43,940 bases of DNA from Nitrospirota bacterium (lineage in GTDB: Bacteria > Nitrospinota_A > UBA7883 > JACRGQ01): positions 1-43,940 of the forward strand of contig JAJRYD010000016.1 of the NCBI GenBank assembly GCA_024275955.1, read 5' to 3'. This document shows positions 34,937 through 43,706 of the stretch, one piece after another (position 1 is the stretch's first letter; each line of letters begins with the position of its first letter). The translations under genes and the position numbers were made by a program. The notes beneath the pieces were generated by a model that worked only from the letters and a program-made list of their open reading frames with translations, searched no databases and had not been told where the DNA came from.

Positions 34937-36285
34937 TGTCAGCCAAAATAAGATTGTTAATTGTTGATGATGAAGAGATGTTTCAAAAACTGCTTATCGA
35001 GCGGTTTTCGAAGGATGAGTTTGAAGCTGTTGGATGTCTGTCTGGCGAAGATGCGCTGGAAAAGATTAAAGGAAACACGTTTGACGTTGGAATTATAGAC
35101 ATGCGGATGCCAGGCATAAATGGAATTGACCTTTTTAAAGCTATAAAAAAATCGTCTCCATACTTTGAAGCGATAATACTTACCGGAGCCGCTACGGTAG
35201 ACACCGCTATAGAAGCTATGAAACACGGTGTTTACGACTACCTGACCAAGCCTTGCAAGCTTTTTGAGCTAGAGCTGATAGTGAGAAAGGCTTACGAAAA
35301 ACGTCAGCTGGAGCTGGAAAACGACAGGCTGAAAAACTCTCTCGCCCTTCAAAACCAAGAGTACGGCCTAGACGGTAAAAGCGATCATATGACAGCTTTA
35401 AGAGAATCATTAAAGCTGGCATCCGGCTCATCCTCCCCTCTTCTTATAACCGGAGAGGCTGGCACCGGAAAACAGTATTTTGCCAAATGCGTCCACCATG
35501 AATCTCTTGGAAAAGAATCTCCCTTTATTACCGTTAGCTGTGGCATTTTCGCGCAAGGGATGCTGGAGAACCATCTTTTCGGCCATGAAAAAGATACCTT
35601 CGCGGGGATGCCAGGGTCAAGTGCCGGATGGCTTAGCCTTGCGAGCGGCGGCACTCTTTTCTTGCAAAATGTAGACGAACTGCCGATTTCAACACAGGTA
35701 AAGCTTGCCAGCTTTCTGGAAACAGGAACCTTCCAGAGGGCCGGAGGAAACGGAGAATACCGCTCAAGCGCGCGCGTTATCGCATCTACCAGAAAGAACC
35801 TCCACGAAATGGCGACAAAGAAATTATTCAGCGAAGATCTTTACTACAAGTTAAGCGTCATGATGGTAGATATCTCTTCACTTAGGGAACATAAGGAAGA
35901 TATTCCCAATCTTGTTGGAAAAATAATGCGGAGAAAGGCCGGCAGTAGCCATAGTAAAAAATTCTCCAACAAAACGATAAACGCGATGCTCAAGTACGAC
36001 TGGCCTGGCAATATAAGAGAACTTGTGAACGCCGTGGAGCATGCCGTAATCGCTTCTGGAAAGAAAACGGTGCAGGCAAAAGATATGCCGATTTTTGTAA
36101 GCAGTAAGCATGCAAAAAATAAGGACAGGCACCTTTTATCTCTTGAAGATGTAGAGAGAGACCATATCCTTTATGTACTGAGCGCCACAGGCGGCAACAT
36201 CTCCCGCGCCGCCAGATCGCTTGGAATAAGCAGGCCAAAGCTTTACAGAAAAATAAGCTATTACAAAACCGGAAGCAAGGAATAG
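34936..36285 (+). CDS. NtrC-family response regulator with degenerate AAA+ domain
   Basis: 449 aa. The REC domain (~1-120) has an intact acidic pocket (Asp11, Asp12), phospho-acceptor Asp55 and Lys105. An AAA+ domain (~143-385) keeps Walker A (GEAGTGKQ, 173-180). However, the sigma-54 contact loop GAFTGA is DTFAGM (220-225), the Walker B acids DE are Gln-Asn (244-245), and the sensor I region is STRKN instead of ATNRD. The Fis-type helix-turn-helix (~408-440, GNISRAARSLGISRPKLYRK) is normal. It is probably a DNA-binding regulator that does not open sigma-54 promoters. It forms an operon with the HDOD protein and the kinase. Confidence 0.9.
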   Translation: MSAKIRLLIVDDEEMFQKLLIERFSKDEFEAVGCLSGEDALEKIKGNTFDVGIIDMRMPGINGIDLFKAIKKSSPYFEAIILTGAATVDTAIEAMKHGVYDYLTKPCKLFELELIVRKAYEKRQLELENDRLKNSLALQNQEYGLDGKSDHMTALRESLKLASGSSSPLLITGEAGTGKQYFAKCVHHESLGKESPFITVSCGIFAQGMLENHLFGHEKDTFAGMPGSSAGWLSLASGGTLFLQNVDELPISTQVKLASFLETGTFQRAGGNGEYRSSARVIASTRKNLHEMATKKLFSEDLYYKLSVMMVDISSLREHKEDIPNLVGKIMRRKAGSSHSKKFSNKTINAMLKYDWPGNIRELVNAVEHAVIASGKKTVQAKDMPIFVSSKHAKNKDRHLLSLEDVERDHILYVLSATGGNISRAARSLGISRPKLYRKISYYKTGSKE

Positions 36286-36368
36286 GGCTAAAAATGCGGG
36301 TAAACGCTTCTTCTTGGGAGTGCTATAGAGAGTTGCGGAACAATGCAGGGAGTGGAGTAACCGCTCCG

Positions 36369-36756
36369 TTATTTGAACACGGTTCTGATAGTTTCCTCTA
36401 AAAGCTTCTCCAGTCTATCGCTCTTGATACGGTTGCGCCATTTCGTCATAATGCTCGGGTCAATCGGAACTTCATGCTCAAAATATTCGCATCCGCAAAA
36501 GTATTGCCAATAAGGGTTTTCCACCCATTGCAAAACGACCTCTTCATCGCTTAAATCAAAAGTATGTTTAAGGTAGTGCAAGCCAACCATCAGGCGGGTC
36601 GGTTTGGCTGGGCGACCCATCCCTACGGCATAAAGCTTGCCGAATGTTTCGTCGAAAGATGACCAGTCGATTGCATTAGAAAGGCGATACAAAGGAGAGT
36701 TGATTAAGACGAACTTTGAATAGGAGGCCTTGATTATCACGCTTTTTTGCCTGCAT
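36369..36756 (-). pseudogene. IS5-type transposase remnant (DUF772 domain)
   Basis: Two reading frames together give an IS5-superfamily transposase N-terminus. MQAKKRDNQGLLFKVRLNQL starts at 36756 in one frame. NSPLYRLSNAIDW, GRPAKPTRLMVGLHYLKH and QYFCGCEYFEHE follow in the next. A frameshift lies near 36695. The protein ends after LEKLLEETI and the DDE catalytic half is missing. No terminal repeats are identifiable, so the element cannot be mobile. No target duplication is visible. Confidence 0.75.
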
Positions 36757-36894
36757 AAAATCCCCAGCTTTTTAAGGTTAATCACTCATTCCTTGCAATT
36801 ATAACAGGCTGAATAAGTGCTTTCACTCAATATCTATAGGGGTAATAGAGTTTTTCAGGGACGACTAGATAGTCTGCCAGATGTTGATCAAAGC

Positions 36895-37089
36895 TCAAGC
36901 TACCTTTGTTTCGGAGCAGTCTTCGTACCACGCGCAGTTAGTCTCGGCGCAATCCCGCACTCTGCCAAAACAGTCACTGCTTCCCTCTGCAAGTTGAATG
37001 GTTCGTATAAGGTCTTCTTTATTATCGAACACCGAAACTGATTGAATATCCAAGGCACGGGCAAACTCGCGAATTTCATCCATAGTCAT
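36895..37089 (-). CDS. small SAP-like, cysteine-containing protein
   Basis: 64 aa. MDEIREFARALDI ... KEDLIRTIQLAEG is a SAP/Rho-N-like helix pair. A C-terminal CFGRVRDCAETNCAWYEDC follows, with four cysteines that could bind a metal. Such short proteins are recurrent in Gram-negative genomes and are annotated only as SAP-domain or hypothetical. I chose the ATG at 37089, which has a G-rich ribosome-binding stretch about 8 bases upstream. A second ATG two codons later is also possible. The function is unknown; DNA or RNA binding is likely. Confidence 0.65.
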   Translation of the reverse strand: MTMDEIREFARALDIQSVSVFDNKEDLIRTIQLAEGSSDCFGRVRDCAETNCAWYEDCSETKVA

Positions 37090-37224
37090 AAGCAACACCC
37101 CCGACTATAACGAATATTGAACAACAACTCGAGAGTTATTCTACCACACTAAGGATAAAAAAGAGCCGCCTTTATGAACCGTGCAACACTTTAGCCGTAA
37201 GACACGAAGGGAGAAAGGTTTATT

Positions 37225-38271
37225 TTAGCTGTTGCGCAATTTGCCCAACGATTCGGTAAACGGCTTTCGAGCCACGCCTTTTTCCGTAATAATCGCTTCC
37301 ACTAAATCGTTAGGGGTAATGTCGAACGCGGGGTTCATTATATTAACGCCTTCAGGTGTAACCCGTTTTCCTCCCATCACATAGAGAACCTCGTCTTTGT
37401 TTCTTTCTTCAATAGGTATGCCGTCGCCATTTGGCATATCGAAATCAATGGTCGACATAGGAGCGGCGACATAGAAAGGTATGTTGTGCCTTTTGGCAAG
37501 AACCGCCACGGAATAGGTTCCGATTTTATTTGCCACATCGCCGTTACCGGCAATCCTATCCGACCCGACGACGATTCTATCTATTTTGCCCATTTTCATA
37601 AAGTACCCCGCCATGCTGTCGGTAATCAGCGTAACGTCTATACCTTCCTTTACCATCTCCCACGCGGTAAGGTTTGCTCCCTGCAAGCGTGGTCTCGTTT
37701 CGTCGGCGAACACTTTTATATTTTTTCCGCTAATATGAGCCGCTTTTATAACGCCAAGCGCGGTGCCGTAATGCCCAGCGGTGGCAAGCGCGCCGGCATT
37801 ACAATGGGTAAGGATGGTATCTCCGTCCTTTATAAGCTCGGCTCCGTTAAAGCCCATTTTTTCGTTTATAACGATATCCTCTGCAAGAATTTTCCTCGCT
37901 TCCGCGTATACAGCCTGTTTAATATCATCCACGCTGGCAAATCTGTTTCCGTTTACAAGCTTTCTCATTCTTTCTATCGCCCAAAAAAGATTTACCGCGG
38001 TAGGACGCGTCGCGCCTAATAGTTCAAGAATAAGCTCGTACTCCCTTTTGAAAACATCAATGTCGGCAGTCTCTATAGCTCTTACGCCAAGCGCGATACC
38101 GCCAGCCGCGGTAACCCCGATAGCAGGCGCGCCTCTTACCACCATTTCCACAATCGCCTTGGCTACCTCTTTGTAATCCGAATATTCGTTTACAATCTCT
38201 TTGGTCGGCAGTTTTCTCTGGTCGATTAAAAGCACGTTTCCATTTTCGGCAAACTCTACAGTTTTTATCAT
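37225..38271 (-). CDS. mtnA: S-methyl-5-thioribose-1-phosphate isomerase
   Basis: 348 aa eIF2B-alpha-like isomerase of the methionine salvage pathway that converts methylthioribose-1-P to methylthioribulose-1-P. The catalytic Cys is in LTHCNAGALATAG and the catalytic Asp in VVGSDRIAGNGDVANKIGTY. MVVRGAPAIGVTAAGG is also typical. It overlaps the yggU gene by 4 bp. It is the last gene of the yggS operon. No other mtn gene is in the window. Confidence 0.95.
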   Translation of the reverse strand: MIKTVEFAENGNVLLIDQRKLPTKEIVNEYSDYKEVAKAIVEMVVRGAPAIGVTAAGGIALGVRAIETADIDVFKREYELILELLGATRPTAVNLFWAIERMRKLVNGNRFASVDDIKQAVYAEARKILAEDIVINEKMGFNGAELIKDGDTILTHCNAGALATAGHYGTALGVIKAAHISGKNIKVFADETRPRLQGANLTAWEMVKEGIDVTLITDSMAGYFMKMGKIDRIVVGSDRIAGNGDVANKIGTYSVAVLAKRHNIPFYVAAPMSTIDFDMPNGDGIPIEERNKDEVLYVMGGKRVTPEGVNIMNPAFDITPNDLVEAIITEKGVARKPFTESLGKLRNS

Positions 38272-38564
38272 TTAAAATCCTTTAGCATGTTTAAAGCCTT
38301 TTCGCTCGAAAGCCCTTTTAGTAAAATCTTTTTCCTTTTCCCAGTTTTACCTTTAACAATCGTAACCGATTTTTGGGGAACCTTAAAAAACCGGCTTAAA
38401 AACTGCGCAAGCCGTTTATTCGCCTCTCCATCGACCGGAGCCGGTGTTACCTTTATTTTGACGAACTCCTCAGTTACCTCCGCTATGCCGTCTCTGGAAG
38501 AAGACGGCAGTAAACGACAGTTAAGAAACAGTCCTTCACCGCTTGCGGTAACGGCGCGCTCCAT
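38268..38564 (-). CDS. yggU: YggU/DUF167 family protein
   Basis: 98 aa. The DUF167 core VTPAPVDGEANKRLAQFLS and VTIVKGKTGKRKKILLKGL is present. It is a small conserved alpha/beta protein of unknown biochemical role, almost always beside yggT, proC and yggS. It is 8 bases after yggT and overlaps mtnA by 4 bp. Confidence 0.9.
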   Translation of the reverse strand: MERAVTASGEGLFLNCRLLPSSSRDGIAEVTEEFVKIKVTPAPVDGEANKRLAQFLSRFFKVPQKSVTIVKGKTGKRKKILLKGLSSEKALNMLKDFK

Positions 38565-38572
38565 AGAAAGGT

Positions 38573-38875
38573 TTAACCCAAGCCTATGCTCATCGCAAGC
38601 CCTCTAAGGCTCCCGACAAGAAACGCCTGAAGAAAGATGATAGCAAAAAGCGCTACTATCGGCGAGATATCAAGGCCTCCCATCGGCGGAAGCCGCCTTT
38701 GGATGGGGCGCAAAATCGGCTCCGTCGCCCGATAGAGAAATATTACTATAGGGTTATTTGGGTCCGGCGATACCCACGAAAGCAAAGCCCTGATTATTAT
38801 AAGCCACATAGCAAGATTTAGAATAAGCCCCAAGACGGTAGCAACAGCGTTTATAAAATTACCAAGCACAAACAT
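38573..38875 (-). CDS. yggT: YggT family membrane protein
   Basis: 100 aa with two or three membrane helices. The family pattern ALLSWVSPDPNNPIVIFLYRATEPILRPIQRRLPP is visible across residues ~29-63 in shortened reading. YggT is linked to osmotic stress and membrane organisation near the divisome, but the molecular role is unknown. It overlaps the proC stop by 1 base (TGATG). Confidence 0.9.
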   Translation of the reverse strand: MFVLGNFINAVATVLGLILNLAMWLIIIRALLSWVSPDPNNPIVIFLYRATEPILRPIQRRLPPMGGLDISPIVALFAIIFLQAFLVGSLRGLAMSIGLG

Positions 38876-39678
38876 CAGCCAAGCTCCTTTGACCTTTTTA
38901 GCGCCGCCTCGACAGCGTCTAAAAAGGCTCCGCGTACGTTGTTTTTCTCTAGAACATGCAGTGCCGCCAAAGTAGTTCCCTTAGGAGAGGTAACTCTTTC
39001 CCTAAGCGATGCCGGATGTTCCCCCGTCTGTATGGCAAGCTCGGCAGAGCCTTTGACCGTCTGCAAAACAAGCATTCTGGAATCTTCAAACGAAAGCCCA
39101 CCCTCTACGCCTGCCTGTATCATACTCTCTATAACTACATAGATGTAGGCAGGCCCAGAGCCGGAAACAGCGGTTACCGCGTCCATCAACGATTCCCTTA
39201 AAGTTATCGTTCTTCCAACGGAGGAGAAAAACGAATCTACAAGCTTCGCGTCGTCCTCGCCGACAGCCGGGTTAAACGATATAGCTGTAACCGCTTCCCC
39301 TACTTCGGCACAGGTGTTGGGCATAGCCCTTACAATTTTTCCCGAAAAAGATTTAGCAATGCTGGAAATTTTCACCCCAGCGGCGATGCTTATCAATAAA
39401 AGGTTTTTAGACACGGAGCCTGCCACCTCATCTAGTACAGCAGGTATATCGTCAGGTTTTACAGCGAGAACCAAAATGTCCAAACTACCGGCCAGCTCCA
39501 CGTTGTCAGCACGCCTCCTTACCTTGTATGCCGCTTCAAGGTGGTCTAGTCTCTCTTTTCTAATATCGGTTACCGAGATATCGTCACTATCAGAACTTCC
39601 AGATGTAACAAGCCCTTTTATCAACGATTCGGCCATAAAACCGCCGCCGATAAAACCTATCTTTTTTCCTTTAAGCAT
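38875..39678 (-). CDS. proC: pyrroline-5-carboxylate reductase
   Basis: 267 aa enzyme of the last proline biosynthesis step, reducing pyrroline-5-carboxylate with NAD(P)H. The N-terminal Rossmann motif is GFIGGGFMAESLIKG, followed by ILVLAVKPDDI, VRAMPNTCAEVGEA and the C-terminal dimer motif VTSPKGTTLAAL. I chose the ATG at 39678 because GGAGGT is 4 bases upstream. The TTG 12 bases earlier overlaps that site. It overlaps the end of yggS by 8 bp. Confidence 0.95.
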   Translation of the reverse strand: MLKGKKIGFIGGGFMAESLIKGLVTSGSSDSDDISVTDIRKERLDHLEAAYKVRRRADNVELAGSLDILVLAVKPDDIPAVLDEVAGSVSKNLLLISIAAGVKISSIAKSFSGKIVRAMPNTCAEVGEAVTAISFNPAVGEDDAKLVDSFFSSVGRTITLRESLMDAVTAVSGSGPAYIYVVIESMIQAGVEGGLSFEDSRMLVLQTVKGSAELAIQTGEHPASLRERVTSPKGTTLAALHVLEKNNVRGAFLDAVEAALKRSKELG

Positions 39679-40390
39679 TTCTACCTCCAAAAATGGCTCT
39701 ACCTATCCTTATATGCGTGGCACCTTCCTCTATGGCGACTTCGTAATCGCCAGACATCCCAAAAGAAGCTATATCCATAGGGCAGTTGGCTAGATTCATA
39801 CCGCTGATTTTACTTTTAATCTCCATAATCTTCTTAAAAAACGGCCTGCTCTCTTCACTGTTGGCAACCTTTGGCGGAATAGCCATCAAACCTCTAACAC
39901 GCAGGTTTGGGAGGGCCGCTATTTCCCCCGCTTCCCCAGCCACCAAATCGGGATGAAACCCATGCTTAGTTTCCTCTATTCCGACATTTACCTGAAGAAG
40001 TATATCTATCACCATGCCTCTGCCCTTCGCTTTGCGGTCTATCTCTTTGGCAAGCTCTATAGAGTCGACAGAATGCACAAGTGTAAAAATATCAAAGAGA
40101 TATTTTACCTTATTTTTCTGGAGATGCCCTATAAAATGCCACTCGGCCTTATCACCTATCTGCTCGAACTTCTCTTTTGCCTCCTGAAGCCGGTTCTCGC
40201 CAAGCAGTTCCACTCCATGTAAAAGCGCCACAGAGATAGCCTCTACTCCAATTTTTTTGGTCACTGCAACCATAGTTATTTCTGCAGGGTCTCTTTTAGA
40301 GCGCTCTGCCGCCGCCTTTATATTTTTCCTTATAGCGGCAAGGTTTTCGGCTATCAGAGCGGCAAACGCAGTATTGTTATTTTCTGTCAT
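39671..40390 (-). CDS. yggS: YggS/PLPBP pyridoxal-phosphate homeostasis protein
   Basis: 239 aa TIM-barrel PLP-binding protein. The PLP lysine is Lys45 in MVAVTKK. GENRLQEAKEKF, WHFIGHLQKNK, HSVDS, LLQVNVGIEETKHGF and FGMSGDYEVAIEEGATHIRIG complete the family pattern. It buffers PLP and affects amino-acid metabolism, with no known enzyme activity. I chose the ATG at 40390 because conserved sequence begins just after it. A longer upstream frame has no homology-like sequence. It is the first gene of the yggS-proC-yggT-yggU-mtnA operon. Confidence 0.9.
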   Translation of the reverse strand: MTENNNTAFAALIAENLAAIRKNIKAAAERSKRDPAEITMVAVTKKIGVEAISVALLHGVELLGENRLQEAKEKFEQIGDKAEWHFIGHLQKNKVKYLFDIFTLVHSVDSIELAKEIDRKAKGRGMVIDILLQVNVGIEETKHGFHPDLVAGEAGEIAALPNLRVRGLMAIPPKVANSEESRPFFKKIMEIKSKISGMNLANCPMDIASFGMSGDYEVAIEEGATHIRIGRAIFGGRNA

Positions 40391-40665
40391 CCATCGGATT
40401 ATATATTCAGTCGGCTTTTCAAGATACAGGCAGTTCAGATAAGCCGATTTGACATGAGACCCGCCTTTGGATAACCTATTACGCAGTATAAAAGTTGTAG
40501 AACAAATTTTAACGTAAACTCCGGAAAGTTCGGATTTTACACCAATGGTTATTAATGTTCCAAGCAGGAGCACGAAAGAGATTTTGTTGTTAGTATTTTT
40601 AGGTTTGCGGTTACAGGCTGTTCAATTAGTCGGTTTATTATCCGGTAGATGCGGTTTTTTTATTC

Positions 40666-40765
40666 AGGAACTTTCCATTTCAAAAGGGGTGCTATTGGCA
40701 CCGCAGTTGTCTATGGCAGTTCCTATAAGTTTAGGTTCATATAAAGAAAAGAATCGAACCAACTT
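40666..40765 (+). ncRNA. candidate structured RNA before rny
   Basis: Stem-loop 1 is AGGAACT (40666-40672) with AGTTCCT (40718-40724), enclosing GGTGC/GCACC (40688-40702). Stem-loop 2 is AAGTT-GGTTC (40727-40738, with a 2-base bulge) with GAACC-AACTT (40756-40765). The two lie side by side. The strand is assumed. In several proteobacteria 6S RNA sits before rny, but I cannot find the 6S consensus here, so I leave the class open. Confidence 0.3.
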
Positions 40766-40802
40766 CCAGATAAAAACTACCGTCGCCCGCAAGCCCAAAA
40801 TC

Positions 40803-40811
40803 TGATAAAAT
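40803..40811 (+). promoter_or_regulatory. possible extended -10 promoter for rny
   Basis: TGATAAAAT fits an extended -10 (TGnTATAAT with one mismatch), 67 bases before the rny start. No good -35 is seen at 17 bases upstream. Confidence 0.35.
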
Positions 40812-40877
40812 CTCTTTTCATGCTCCGCACCGCTGATGAATGCTTGGTCTTATATTGAAAACAAGGGGGACTGAGGT

Positions 40878-42431
40878 ATGGAAGCTTCACTAATTCCGAT
40901 AGCTGTAGGCGTAGCGGCATTTGTAGGCGGTTTTGCCGTCAACTGGTTCATCGAATCACGCAAGGTAGTAAAAGCCCGCCACAAGGCAGAGCAGATTATC
41001 CACAATGCAGGCAAAGATGCGTCCAGCATAAAAAGGGATGCTATTCTAGAATCGAAGGAGGCTATTCTCAAGGTAAGAAACGAGTTCGAGCAGGAGATGC
41101 GCGAAGGAAAAAAGGAGCTGATGGCCCAAGAACGAAGGCTTCAGCAGAGGACCAACAGCCTAGACCGGAAGATGGACCAGATAGACAACCGCGAAAAAGA
41201 TTTCCAGAATAAGGAAAAAGAGCTTAAACGACAGCAAGACAAAACTCTCAGTAGCGAGAGAAGGTATCTGGAACTAATTAACGAACAGCTTAAAAAGCTT
41301 GAAACAATTTCATCTATGACAAGCGATGACGCGAAGGAAGAGTTGAAAACCAGCCTTTTACAGGATGCCAGAAACGAGTGCGCACTCCTTATGAAAAAAA
41401 TAGAAGACGAAGCTAGAAACGAAGCTAATAAAAAAGCGCAAAAAGTGATAGGACTCGCGATACAAAGATGCGCCGCCGATACCGTGGCCGAATCTACCGT
41501 ATCGGTAGTACAGCTTACCAGCGACGAGATGAAAGGCCGGATAATAGGCCGTGAGGGAAGAAACATTAAAGCGCTCGAAACAGCGACAGGAGTCGACCTT
41601 ATAATAGACGACACCCCAGAGGCTGTTATCCTTTCGTGCTACGACCCGATAAAGAGAGAAACAGCCAGAATAGCGCTTGAACGGCTGGTTACGGATGGGC
41701 GGATACACCCTGCGCGTATTGAAGATATGGTAAACAAAGTAAGAAAAGAGCTCGACCGCACCATACAGGAAGAAGGAGAAAAAGCGGCTCTGGAAGTTGG
41801 ATGCGATAACATCCATCCAGAAATCATAAAACTGCTCGGAAGGCTGAAGTTCCGCACCTCCTACTCTCAAAACGTCCTCATCCATTCCAAAGAGGTCGCC
41901 TTTCTTAGCGGTATGATGGCGGCAGAGCTTGGGCTAGACCAAAAAACGGCAAAACGGGCAGGACTACTGCACGATATAGGCAAAGCGACCACGCACGAAG
42001 TTGAAGGCGGACATGCCACGATAGGCGGAGACATTGCGAGACGCTACGGCGAGAAACCGATAATTATAAACTCGATAGCCTCGCACCACGAAGACGTGGA
42101 AGCCGAGACAGTTATAGCGACGCTCGTAGCGGCGGCAGACGCTCTAAGTGCTTCGCGCCCGGGAGCAAGAAGCGAGATGCTGGCGGCGTATGTAAAACGG
42201 CTCAAACAGCTGGAAGAGATAAGCAACTCTTTCCCCGGCGTAGAAAAAACATTCGCGATACAGGCCGGACGGGAAGTGCGAGTTTCCGTAATGCCGGACA
42301 GCGTGGACGACGGAAAGGCGCACCTGCTCGCGAAAGATATAGCCAAGAAAATTGAAAACGAAATGGCATACCCCGGCGAAATAAAAGTTACCGTCGTTCG
42401 TGAAACACGAGTGACGGAATTTGCGCGTTAG
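40878..42431 (+). CDS. rny: ribonuclease Y
   Basis: 517 aa membrane-anchored endoribonuclease that starts mRNA decay. One N-terminal membrane helix (residues ~5-25) is followed by a long coiled coil (~30-195), a KH domain with GREG loop ([15 protein letters not shown], ~220-235) and an HD domain with LLHDIGK (His365, Asp366) and a later SHHEDVE. GAGG/GGGGGA ribosome-binding sequences lie before the ATG. It is followed 5 bases later by ymdB, a known pair. A RicT-like protein that in Bacillus assists RNase Y is at 7360. Confidence 0.96.
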   Translation: MEASLIPIAVGVAAFVGGFAVNWFIESRKVVKARHKAEQIIHNAGKDASSIKRDAILESKEAILKVRNEFEQEMREGKKELMAQERRLQQRTNSLDRKMDQIDNREKDFQNKEKELKRQQDKTLSSERRYLELINEQLKKLETISSMTSDDAKEELKTSLLQDARNECALLMKKIEDEARNEANKKAQKVIGLAIQRCAADTVAESTVSVVQLTSDEMKGRIIGREGRNIKALETATGVDLIIDDTPEAVILSCYDPIKRETARIALERLVTDGRIHPARIEDMVNKVRKELDRTIQEEGEKAALEVGCDNIHPEIIKLLGRLKFRTSYSQNVLIHSKEVAFLSGMMAAELGLDQKTAKRAGLLHDIGKATTHEVEGGHATIGGDIARRYGEKPIIINSIASHHEDVEAETVIATLVAAADALSASRPGARSEMLAAYVKRLKQLEEISNSFPGVEKTFAIQAGREVRVSVMPDSVDDGKAHLLAKDIAKKIENEMAYPGEIKVTVVRETRVTEFAR

Positions 42432-42436
42432 CCCAG

Positions 42437-43234
42437 ATGAAAGTCCTTATAATAGGCGACATAATAGGTCGCATAGGAAGAGAAGCTGTAAAAGCCAACC
42501 TTGCCAAGACGATAGACTATTACAAAATTGATTTTGTAATAGCAAACGGCGAAAACCTTGCCGGAGGCTTTGGCGTAACGAAGGAAACAGCGGAACAGAT
42601 GTACAGCATCGGGGTAGACTGTCTCACCTCGGGCAACCATATATGGGATAAAAAGGTCGCGCTAAAGCTTGTAAATGAAGACCCGAGGCTCCTGCGCCCG
42701 CAGAACTATCCTCCGCAATATGTGCCTGGCAAAGGCGCGATGGTTTACGAAAAAGGAAATCTTAAAATCGGCGTGCTGAATATAATCGGCAGGACATTTA
42801 TGAATTTTTACGACGACCCGTTTAGGTGCGCCGACGAGCAGATAGAAAAGATGAAGCACGAAACACCGCTTATATTTGTAGATTTTCATGCCGAAGCTAC
42901 ATCCGAAAAACAGGCGATGGGCTTTTACTTAGATGGAAGAGTAACCTCCGTCACAGGCACGCATACGCATGTACAAACAGCCGATGAAAGAGTGCTAAGT
43001 GGCGGTACCGCCTATATCACCGATGTAGGAATGGCCGGGCCGGTAGAATCTATAATAGGCTTGAATAAGGACGAAGCTCTAAAAAGATTCCATAGCCTTA
43101 TCCCCCATAGGTTTATGGAAGTACCAAAAGGAGAGGCGGTTATGTGCGGGGTTATAGTCGACGCGGATAACAGTACCGGAAAGGCGAAATCAATAACCCG
43201 CCTACAGCTAAAGCATACAGCAAAGTCGGCTTAG
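42437..43234 (+). CDS. ymdB: YmdB-family metallophosphoesterase
   Basis: 265 aa calcineurin-like phosphodiesterase (TIGR00282/YmdB). The di-metal ligands are in place: Asp8 (GDIIGR), Glu39-Asn40 (NGEN), Asn67-His68 (SGNHIWD), His151 (DFHAE) and His176/His178 (GTHTHVQT). In Bacillus YmdB hydrolyses 2',3'-cAMP and affects RNase Y activity and cell fate decisions. It is coupled to rny with a 5-base gap. Confidence 0.92.
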   Translation: MKVLIIGDIIGRIGREAVKANLAKTIDYYKIDFVIANGENLAGGFGVTKETAEQMYSIGVDCLTSGNHIWDKKVALKLVNEDPRLLRPQNYPPQYVPGKGAMVYEKGNLKIGVLNIIGRTFMNFYDDPFRCADEQIEKMKHETPLIFVDFHAEATSEKQAMGFYLDGRVTSVTGTHTHVQTADERVLSGGTAYITDVGMAGPVESIIGLNKDEALKRFHSLIPHRFMEVPKGEAVMCGVIVDADNSTGKAKSITRLQLKHTAKSA

Positions 43235-43259
43235 AAAAAGAGCGTTAGGGATGTATAAT
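43231..43259 (+). promoter_or_regulatory. promoter of tRNA-Cys
   Basis: A perfect -10 TATAAT (43254-43259) sits 20 bases before the tRNA, with a weak -35-like TTAGAA at 43231-43236 (17-base spacer) that overlaps the ymdB stop. Confidence 0.5.
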
Positions 43260-43278
43260 ACCTCCTTTAAAGATACGG

Positions 43279-43352
43279 GGCACCGTAGCCAAGTGGTAAG
43301 GCCGCGGACTGCAAATCCGCTATCCCCAGTTCGAGTCTGGGCGGTGCCTCCA
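43279..43352 (+). tRNA. tRNA-Cys (anticodon GCA)
   Basis: Full cloverleaf: acceptor GGCACCG/CGGTGCC, anticodon arm GCGGA-CTGCAAA-TCCGC with anticodon GCA, T arm CCCAG-TTCGAGT-CTGGG, discriminator T, and an encoded CCA at 43350-43352. The discriminator U73 is the normal identity base for tRNA-Cys. Length is 74 with CCA. Confidence 0.95.
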
Positions 43353-43393
43353 AATATTAACCCCAAACAGCTACATTCATAAGATGAAGGAGT

Positions 43394-43444
43394 AGACAAG
43401 GTCGGTAGCCATCTCTGCCGAACCTGCCGGCAAGAGCCTTGTCT
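43394..43444. repeat. inverted repeat with nested hairpin
   Basis: AGACAAGG (43394-43401) pairs with CCTTGTCT (43437-43444). Inside lies CGGTAG/CTGCCG (43403-43420, one G-T wobble) and the self-complementary TGCCGGCA. It could be a terminator-like end or a small structured RNA 41 bases past tRNA-Cys. Confidence 0.4.
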
Positions 43445-43602
43445 GCCCAGTTCTATTTGCCATAGGCATATACACAGCATATACGAGTCTTCTATACCAG
43501 ACTCCGACAAACGGTATACCTCCAGCCTAACCGATAAAAGTTTTTAGAAGGTGCGTATCCAACATTCGCTAAGCGGGGAAGAATTTGTGAAAAAACCTAA
43601 CA

Positions 43603-43676
43603 GGGGGCTGTTGCCGAATTAGATAAGTTTGATTTTTCTACAAATTACCAATCCTTAAAAACTCTATTTTAAAGAA
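43603..43676 (+). repeat. dispersed repeat copy 2
   Basis: Begins GGGGGCTGTTGCCGAAT and matches the minus strand of 4952-5025 over about 74 bases (17 identical, then about three quarters identical). The two copies are in opposite orientation, 38.6 kb apart. Confidence 0.6.
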
Positions 43677-43686
43677 GATGAAGACT

Positions 43687-43706
43687 CCCCGCGGCAAGCC
43701 GCGAGG
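43687..43706. repeat. REP-like hairpin copy 2
   Basis: CCCCGCGGCAAGCCGCGAGG matches 109-128 with a compensating change inside the stem (A-T there, G-C here). This keeps the hairpin and suggests selection on structure or recent spread of a repeat family. Confidence 0.45.

Larger units (their letters stand above)
40391..40877. other. intergenic region with structured RNA candidate
   Basis: 487 bp between divergent yggS and rny. It should hold both promoters. It contains two adjacent long stem-loops at 40666-40765 and an extended -10-like TGATAAAAT at 40803-40811 before rny. An 86-codon open frame over 40545-40805 has no convincing protein features. Confidence 0.5.

Noticed and set aside
40545-40805. 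86-codon plus-strand frame before rny
   Set aside because: No ribosome-binding site or family signature, and it overlaps paired stem-loops that explain the region better as RNA or promoter DNA.
40640-40830. 6S RNA before rny
   Set aside because: The location fits, but I cannot find the 6S consensus bulge and flanking sequence; kept only as a generic structured RNA candidate.
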